From contig CAJWPE010000009.1 in NCBI GenBank assembly GCA_913045625.1, positions 1 to 39,120 of the forward strand: a stretch of 39,120 nt of DNA. The letters are read 5' to 3'. The position numbers and the translations under genes are program-made. Origin of the DNA: an uncultured Chloroflexota bacterium (lineage in GTDB: Bacteria; Chloroflexota; Dehalococcoidia; Lucifugimonadales; UBA826). Positions 33,300 to 39,120 of the stretch are shown here, in pieces. The notes under the pieces are model-generated. The model ran no database searches and had not been told where the DNA came from. It was given only the letters and a program-made list of their open reading frames with translations. The stretch's first letter is position 1. Each line of letters opens with the position of its first letter.

Positions 33300-34511
33300 A
33301 TGTTTGGAAATTTGAAAATCAAAATTACGTATAAATGGATTATGTTGTTAGGCGTTTGGTTTGCTTATTTTGCATTTGGTATTGTTCAAGGAGGTATTCC
33401 TCCAATTATTGGTCCTGTTAGTAGTGATTTAGATTTATCTAGATCATCAATGGGCACAATTTTGGGAGCATGGCCACTTGTCTACATCATTACAGCAATC
33501 CCAGCAGGAGCTTTAATTGATCGTTTTAGTCTGAAATATACAATAGCAATCGGTATTTTTTTGGTAGCTGTTTCGGGATTAAGTCGAGTTTTTGCTGACA
33601 ACTACTTCACAATGGTTTTGTCTGTAATGATTTTTGGAATTGGGGGTCCTTTTATTTCAATTGGAGCACCAAAATTAATTAGTTTATGGTTCCCTGAAAA
33701 TCTACGAGGAAGAGCTATGGGAATTTATTTAACGGCCCCAGCTTTTGGTCGAGTTTTAGTGCTGTCTATCACTAATAGTGTATTAATGCCTCTATTTAAT
33801 TCAAACTGGAGACTAACTCTTTTGATGTACGCATTAGTTGCATTTTTGATTACATTTATTTGGATTCTTATATCTAGAGAAAATACTTATGATCAAAGTG
33901 ATACTGAATCAAAAAATCTGTTAAAAAGTATGAAAACCTTTCCTGAATTGATTTCTATTGGTCAAGTTAGAATGATTCTATTCATAGTTTTAGGCATGTT
34001 TTTATTTAATCATGGTACTAATAATTGGATTCCTGAAATATTCATAGATTTAGGAAATACTCAGGCGACTGCAGGATTTCTATCCGCGATTCCAGTTGTA
34101 ACTGGTGCACTGGGATCTATTGTTTTGCCACAATATATTAAAAAACAAAACTACCAACTTGTTTTACTTATTTGTTTTTTTGTTGCAGGTATATCAACCC
34201 TAGGAATTTTATTTTCTGATGGATTAGTTCTTTATATAATTCTAGGAATATTAGGGTTTAGTTCTCGTTCTCTTATGCCAATTATTATGTTGATTTTGAT
34301 TTCAGCTGTTGGTTCAAAAAAAACTGGTGCCGCGGGAGGACTTTATTTTACATTTGGAGAAATTGGTGGAGTTTTAGGGCCTGTATTACTAGGAGTGTCA
34401 GCAGATATTTTTAATGGATTTAATGCGGGTATTTTTTTATTCTCAGGCATATGTTTTATTCTAGGAATTTTTTCATTAAAAATTAACTATATGAAATTAA
34501 CAAGTGACTAA
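33300..34511 (+). CDS. Major facilitator superfamily transporter
   Basis: The 403 residues form about 12 hydrophobic helices in two halves. The loop after helix 2 (AGALIDRFSLKY) matches the MFS G-x-x-x-D-R motif, and GRAMGIYLTAPAFGR follows helix 4. The overall pattern resembles the NNP/CynX-like carriers of anions and small organic molecules, but the substrate cannot be told. No SD precedes the ATG; TAGTCT six bases upstream is a leaderless -10 candidate. Its stop overlaps that of convergent polA by four bases. Confidence 0.88.
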   Translation: MFGNLKIKITYKWIMLLGVWFAYFAFGIVQGGIPPIIGPVSSDLDLSRSSMGTILGAWPLVYIITAIPAGALIDRFSLKYTIAIGIFLVAVSGLSRVFADNYFTMVLSVMIFGIGGPFISIGAPKLISLWFPENLRGRAMGIYLTAPAFGRVLVLSITNSVLMPLFNSNWRLTLLMYALVAFLITFIWILISRENTYDQSDTESKNLLKSMKTFPELISIGQVRMILFIVLGMFLFNHGTNNWIPEIFIDLGNTQATAGFLSAIPVVTGALGSIVLPQYIKKQNYQLVLLICFFVAGISTLGILFSDGLVLYIILGILGFSSRSLMPIIMLILISAVGSKKTGAAGGLYFTFGEIGGVLGPVLLGVSADIFNGFNAGIFLFSGICFILGIFSLKINYMKLTSD

Positions 34512-37249
34512 GATAATGTTCCCCATGAATTCCCTTTTTTCATTTCTATTCCTAGAGGCACATTTAAAGATATAGAATATGGCATTATTTCTTCTAAAAT
34601 AGATTCCATTACTTCAATTTCATTGTTTGGGACTTCAAAAATTAGTTCATCATGAACTTGTAGAATCATTTTTGAGTTAAGGTGTGTTTCTTCTATTTTT
34701 TTTTGAATTTGAATCATTGCAACTTTGATTATATCGGCAGCAGTACCTTGTATAGGCATATTGATCGCCGCTCTTTCTGCCTGACTTCTCACTCTGAAAT
34801 TACTTGAATTTACGTCTGGGAAATACCTTCTTCTGCCTAAAATTGTCTCAACATATCCTGTTTCGCGACATTTTGCTTTGATATCTTCTAGATAATTTAG
34901 AATTCCGGGGTATTTTTCAAAATAAATATCTATAAATTCTTTTCCTTCTTTTTGATTTAGGTCTGTTTGTCGTGAAATTCCGTGAGCACTTAAACCGTAA
35001 ATTACCCCAAAATTTAGTATTTTTGCTATTCGTCTCATGTCTTTGGTTACATCTGATGTATGTACGTTATATACAAGAGCTGCAGTAGCATTATGAATAT
35101 CTTCTCCATTTTTGAAAGCTTGCAATAATCCTGTGTCATTAGAAAAATGAGCAAGAACTCTAAGTTCGATTTGTGAATAATCAGCTGCCAGTAATATGCT
35201 TAGAGGGTTTTGGGGAATAAATGCTTCTCTCACTTTTCTGCCCAATTCAGTTCGAACAGGAATGTTTTGAACATTTGGATCATTACTGGAAATTCTTCCT
35301 GTGCTTGTTCCAGCTTGACGATAATTAGTGTGAATTCTATGAGTATTATGATTTACTAATGAAGGTAAAGCGTCTACGTAAGTAGATTTAATTTTTGAAA
35401 TTTCTCTGAATTCTAAAATTCTACTAAGTACTTCATAAGATCTTGGGTCTGCTTGAAGAGCATTTCCAAAGTCTAAAGTTGTTTTTAAGTCATCTAGTGA
35501 TTGTGCGTCAGTAGAAAAACCACTTTTGATTTTTCTAGTTGGAGGTAAGTTTAATTCATTGAAAAGTAATTCACTTAATTGTTTCGGAGAATTTAAGTTG
35601 AATTCATGTCCTATTAATTCATACATTTCACTTTGAATTTGATCAAGTTGATTCCCTAAAACTTCTGACATTGAATTTAACAATTCTGTATCAATAGAAA
35701 CCCCATTCAGTTGCATTTGATTTAAAATTCTAATTAATGGGAATTCTAAATTTGAAGTAAGTTGACTAATATTTGCATCAAGAATTTCTTGATTTAATTT
35801 TTCGTACAATTGCTGTGTAAAATCTGCATCACTAATTGCATATTGTGAAGCTTCTTTAATTTCTACTTCAGCCATTGTAATTTGATTTCTACCAGAACCT
35901 ATTAAAGTTTCGATTTTTGTCATTTCAAAACCAAAATTTTCTAGAACCAAATCTTTAAGCCCTAAGTTTCTTTTTCCTAAAACATGAGCAGCTATCATGG
36001 TGTCGAATTCTAAACCATTCACTTTGACCCCAATATTTTCTAATACTGTAATGTCAAAGATGGCATTGTGAGCCCTTTTAGGAATTTGGATATTTGAGAA
36101 TGCTGGAGATAATTTTTCTACAATAATATTTTGAGGTATTTGATTACCTTTGTTGTGCCCTACTGGAATATACCAACCTGAGTTTTTTGATGTTGATAAA
36201 GATATTCCCACGATGTTAGTCTCCATAGCATCAGTAGATGTAGTTTCTGTATCAAATGAAAACCCATGAATGAGATTGGGTATTAATAAATCTAATTCAG
36301 ATTCGTTTTCAATGATTTTGTAATTAAGAATTTCATCAAAGTTTTGGTTTGGTTGATTTGAATTGGAGTCAAATAGATTAGGAATTCTTGGGATGATTGA
36401 ATGGAATTCAAGATTTGCTAGAAAATTTACTACATTATCTCTATCAAAATTTCCAAATTCTGCCTGACTTAAGTCAAGAGTGACTGGGACAGATTTGATT
36501 ATCTGAGTTAGTTCATAGCTAGAATATGCTAGTTGTTTAAATTCTTTGAGATTGGATTGAGCTTTTGGGGGTTTAACTAATTCAATGTTATTGAAAATTT
36601 CATCAATTGATCCAAACTGAAGTAATAAATTTATTGCAGTTTTAATTCCAATTCCGGGAACACCTGGTATATTGTCTGAGCTGTCTCCTTGTAATGCTTT
36701 AATCTGAGCTACATATTCTGGACCTAATCCACCATATCGACCTTTCACGCCATCGATGTCATATGTAGTTTGTTTCTGCGTTCCTGAGTTCATTATTACT
36801 TGAACGTTTGGGGTTACTAGTTGGAGTGTGTCAGAATCTCCAGTAAGAATTAGACTTTTGATACCTGTTTTTTCTGCTTGATCGGATAAAGTCCCTAATA
36901 AATCGTCTGCTTCATATCCTTCTAATTCAAAAATTGGTACTTTAAACTCCTTCATTAAATTTCTTACGATATCGAATTGCCCTCTTAGTTCAGGAGGAGA
37001 TGGCTTTCTATGAGCTTTATATTCTTTAAATAATTTATGCCTAAAAGTGGGTTTGGGTAAATCAAATGTGACCACAATATGAGATGGATTCATTTCCTCA
37101 AGGCATTTTAAAAATGCATTTGTAAATCCATATACTGCTCTTACGTCTTGTCCAGTAGTACTTACAGTTAAAGGATTTTGAATTGCGTGGAATGCTCTAT
37201 GAATAAGTGCATGACCATCTATTAATACCAGTGTTTGATCATGTTCCAA
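34508..37249 (-). CDS. polA: DNA polymerase I
   Basis: Gap-filling polymerase for repair and Okazaki-fragment processing. The 913 residues contain all three domains. The 5' nuclease (about 1-300) has LVLIDGHALIHRAFHAI and EGYEADDLLGTL. The 3'-5' exonuclease (about 310-510) has FDTETTS near 329, HNAIFD and YAISDAD, so proofreading looks intact. The polymerase has DYSQIELRVLAHF near 687, KILNFGVIYG in the O helix with the Phe typical of this family, and LQVHDELIFEV near 861. Start TTG at 37249 with GGAG about 10 bases upstream. It is 16 bases after the phosphohexomutase gene. Confidence 0.97.
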   Translation of the reverse strand: MEHDQTLVLIDGHALIHRAFHAIQNPLTVSTTGQDVRAVYGFTNAFLKCLEEMNPSHIVVTFDLPKPTFRHKLFKEYKAHRKPSPPELRGQFDIVRNLMKEFKVPIFELEGYEADDLLGTLSDQAEKTGIKSLILTGDSDTLQLVTPNVQVIMNSGTQKQTTYDIDGVKGRYGGLGPEYVAQIKALQGDSSDNIPGVPGIGIKTAINLLLQFGSIDEIFNNIELVKPPKAQSNLKEFKQLAYSSYELTQIIKSVPVTLDLSQAEFGNFDRDNVVNFLANLEFHSIIPRIPNLFDSNSNQPNQNFDEILNYKIIENESELDLLIPNLIHGFSFDTETTSTDAMETNIVGISLSTSKNSGWYIPVGHNKGNQIPQNIIVEKLSPAFSNIQIPKRAHNAIFDITVLENIGVKVNGLEFDTMIAAHVLGKRNLGLKDLVLENFGFEMTKIETLIGSGRNQITMAEVEIKEASQYAISDADFTQQLYEKLNQEILDANISQLTSNLEFPLIRILNQMQLNGVSIDTELLNSMSEVLGNQLDQIQSEMYELIGHEFNLNSPKQLSELLFNELNLPPTRKIKSGFSTDAQSLDDLKTTLDFGNALQADPRSYEVLSRILEFREISKIKSTYVDALPSLVNHNTHRIHTNYRQAGTSTGRISSNDPNVQNIPVRTELGRKVREAFIPQNPLSILLAADYSQIELRVLAHFSNDTGLLQAFKNGEDIHNATAALVYNVHTSDVTKDMRRIAKILNFGVIYGLSAHGISRQTDLNQKEGKEFIDIYFEKYPGILNYLEDIKAKCRETGYVETILGRRRYFPDVNSSNFRVRSQAERAAINMPIQGTAADIIKVAMIQIQKKIEETHLNSKMILQVHDELIFEVPNNEIEVMESILEEIMPYSISLNVPLGIEMKKGNSWGTLS

Positions 37250-37265
37250 AATAAAAATACTCCTA

Positions 37266-38687
37266 CTACAATTTCAGATTTTTTTTGATGTCTTTTACTA
37301 AAGATTCTACTTGATCTAGAGAATTTGATTCAGCATGTAATCTCAATAATGGTTCTGTTCCGGAAAACCTAACTAATACCCAAGAATTATCTTGCAGGTA
37401 AAATTTGAACCCGTCTTCGTCATTTACATTATTGATGTTGATTCCTGCTATAGAATTAAAAGACCTAGTACTTAATATAGTGTCAATTTCTTTTCTTTTT
37501 GAACTTTCAAATGGAATATCTTCTCTAATGTAGAAATGTTCTCCAACTTTATTGGTTAGATTTTCAATTAATTCGCTTAGAGGACTTTGAGTTTTAATCA
37601 TCATGTCTAAAATCAAGAGTCCAGATAAAATACCGTCTCTTTCAGGAATATGGCCTTGAAATGCATACCCTCCACTTTCTTCTCCGGCTGCTAGTCCCTC
37701 TTGTTCCATAAAAACAGGTCCTAAATTTTTAAATCCTACGGGTGTTTCCACGACCTCTACACTATTTAGTTCGGCTAATTTATCTACCATATTTGTCATG
37801 GTGATGGACTTTACAATAGTGCCTGTCATAGATAGGTTTTCGAGGAGATGTTGGCATAGTAAAGAGAAACTAATTAGTGTACTGACATAATTCCCATTTT
37901 CATCGATAATACCTAATCTGTCTGCATCTCCGTCAGTCGCGAGTCCTACATCAGCATTAAAATCTATAACTTCATTCATTAATGGTTCTAGGTTAGCCTC
38001 AATAGGTTCAGGTTGTATTAATCCTGGAAATGTTGGAGAGAACTCTGATCTGATTTCTTTGATTTTATTGTTACCCCCAGACAGTAATTCTGAAAAATAG
38101 CCTGCTCCTGCCCCATACATTGAATCTATTACTATATTGAGACCTGACTCACGAATAGAGTGCAAATTTACTAATTCAGCCAAACGATTTAAATAAGTTG
38201 TTTTTGGGTCTATTAATTCTATTAACCCACTTAGTTGACCTTCTTCAAAAGTAATACTGTTCACAATGTTAGATTGTTCAACTTGATGTAAATGTTTTTC
38301 AAGATTAGATATGATTTCTGGTGAAGCACTTCCCCCGTATCCGGGTTTAAATTTGAATCCATTCCAATCTGCAGAATTGTGACTAGCAGTAATTACGACT
38401 CCTGCACCACATTCCCTTAACACTAAGTTATAGCTTACAACGGGAGTTGGGCAAGAATTGTCACATAAAATTGCTGGGATATTGTTCCCTGCAGCAACTT
38501 CAGCTACTGATTTAGCAAAACTTTGTGAAGATTCTCTAGTGTCATATCCAATAATTAAACCGGCATGATTTATGTCATTACTGATCATGTAATCACATAC
38601 TGCCTGAGCACAAATTCTTACGTTCTCATCAGTAAAATCCTGATTAACTAAAGCTCGCCATCCGTCTGTTCCAAATTTTATAGCCAA
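37266..38687 (-). CDS. Phosphoglucomutase / phosphomannomutase family enzyme
   Basis: Interconverts hexose 1- and 6-phosphates for glycan and sugar-nucleotide synthesis. The 473 residues have FGTDGWRA at the start, the phosphoserine Ser102 in VITASHNSADWNGFK, the metal loop DGDADRLG (252-259), GEESGGY for sugar recognition and RFSGTEPLLR for phosphate binding. Start TTG at 38687 with AGGA five bases upstream. It lies seven bases after metK and before polA, in an operon of housekeeping genes. Glucose, mannose or glucosamine specificity cannot be decided from sequence. Confidence 0.93.
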   Translation of the reverse strand: MAIKFGTDGWRALVNQDFTDENVRICAQAVCDYMISNDINHAGLIIGYDTRESSQSFAKSVAEVAAGNNIPAILCDNSCPTPVVSYNLVLRECGAGVVITASHNSADWNGFKFKPGYGGSASPEIISNLEKHLHQVEQSNIVNSITFEEGQLSGLIELIDPKTTYLNRLAELVNLHSIRESGLNIVIDSMYGAGAGYFSELLSGGNNKIKEIRSEFSPTFPGLIQPEPIEANLEPLMNEVIDFNADVGLATDGDADRLGIIDENGNYVSTLISFSLLCQHLLENLSMTGTIVKSITMTNMVDKLAELNSVEVVETPVGFKNLGPVFMEQEGLAAGEESGGYAFQGHIPERDGILSGLLILDMMIKTQSPLSELIENLTNKVGEHFYIREDIPFESSKRKEIDTILSTRSFNSIAGININNVNDEDGFKFYLQDNSWVLVRFSGTEPLLRLHAESNSLDQVESLVKDIKKNLKL

Positions 38688-38694
38688 ACCATTC

Positions 38695-39120
38695 CTATAA
38701 TCCGGACTCTTTTCTTAAAATTTCAGATTTATTAGTTCTTTCCCATGGTAGATCTAGATCAGGTCTGCCAAAATGACCGTATGCAGCTGTTTGTTGGTAA
38801 ATCGGATTTCTTAACTCAAGATCTCTAATAATAGCACCGGGTCTTAGGTCAAAATGTTTAGAAACAAGTTCATCAATTTTTGATATAGAAATTTGATTAG
38901 TACCAAATGTTTCAGTAGATACTGAAATAGGAGAAGCAACTCCTATGGCATATGAAATTTGCACTTCGGCTCTGGAAGCAATCCCTGCTGCCACTAAATT
39001 TTTTGCTACCCATCTAGCAGCATAAGCTGCAGATCTATCTACTTTAGTAGGATCTTTTCCTGAAAATGCTCCTCCACCATGTCTTGCCATTCCACCATAA
39101 GTATCTACTAAAATTTTTCT
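38695..39120 (-). CDS. metK: S-adenosylmethionine synthetase, C-terminal part (runs off the window)
   Basis: Makes SAM from methionine and ATP. Only the last 141 residues are in the window; the frame continues beyond 39120 with [10 protein letters not shown]. The sequence [20 protein letters not shown] is the strongly conserved loop of the C-terminal domain, and the end ([13 protein letters not shown]) is complete. The enzyme supplies the substrate of SpeD, encoded about 10 kb away. It is upstream of the phosphohexomutase and polA genes on the same strand. Confidence 0.96.
   Translation of the reverse strand, partial: RKILVDTYGGMARHGGGAFSGKDPTKVDRSAAYAARWVAKNLVAAGIASRAEVQISYAIGVASPISVSTETFGTNQISISKIDELVSKHFDLRPGAIIRDLELRNPIYQQTAAYGHFGRPDLDLPWERTNKSEILRKESGL

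Overview
The window is a dense, AT-rich bacterial chromosome segment (about one third G+C by eye). It carries about 30 protein genes, one tRNA and very little intergenic space. No phage, transposon, CRISPR array or tandem repeat was found. Several traits suggest a streamlined, free-living, probably marine monoderm of the Chloroflexota (Dehalococcoidia / SAR202 type): a ferredoxin-linked 2-oxoacid oxidoreductase with fused gamma-alpha subunit, secreted proteins with Pro/Thr-rich linkers and a C-terminal membrane anchor, a very large Ig-like surface protein ending in 'GWNLVS' modules, RNase Y, ClpXP, PlsY, and acyl-CoA and hot-dog dehydratase enzymes. This assignment is inference; no ribosomal marker is present.

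Layout. 1-3252: pyrG and rho, preceded by a possible decayed gene fragment. 3253-8247: surface module, with a 313-base leader (two consensus promoters, a 12-codon leader ORF, a terminator-like and an anti-SD hairpin), a 1153-residue secreted protein with a strong terminator, then a membrane-anchored companion protein that looks leaderless. 8253-12656: a metallo-beta-lactamase-fold protein lacking most metal ligands (minus), then ffh, rny, plsY. 12700-17729: aspS facing the tig-clpP-clpX operon. 17865-21552: a small membrane protein, CcdA-like protein and CcmAB-like heme exporter on the plus strand, split by minus-strand queF and an FAH-family hydrolase gene. 21751-24329: korAB with its own promoter and a bidirectional terminator. 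24395-25313: a HadAB-like hot-dog dehydratase pair with a palindrome inside its promoter. 25377-28888: speD-speE-pcrA. 28967-31046: an MDR-family reductase overlapping an acyl-CoA dehydrogenase-like gene. 31032-33091: a secreted zinc-metallopeptidase-like protein, a DCC (DUF393) protein and an orphan 136-residue protein. 33140-33214: tRNA-Gly(TCC). 33300-34511: MFS transporter. 34508-39120: metK (partial), a phosphohexomutase gene and polA.

Most of the window is housekeeping: nucleotide and polyamine synthesis, replication and repair, protein targeting and quality control, RNA decay, queuosine, and SAM synthesis (metK) and use (speD). The genuinely unusual parts are the regulated surface-protein leader and its companion, recurrent SD-less starts with a -10 box 6-9 bases upstream, heavy use of TTG starts, shared or overlapping convergent stop codons without terminators, and the palindromes at the dehydratase and korAB promoters. 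I did not find a clear new defence or mobile system.
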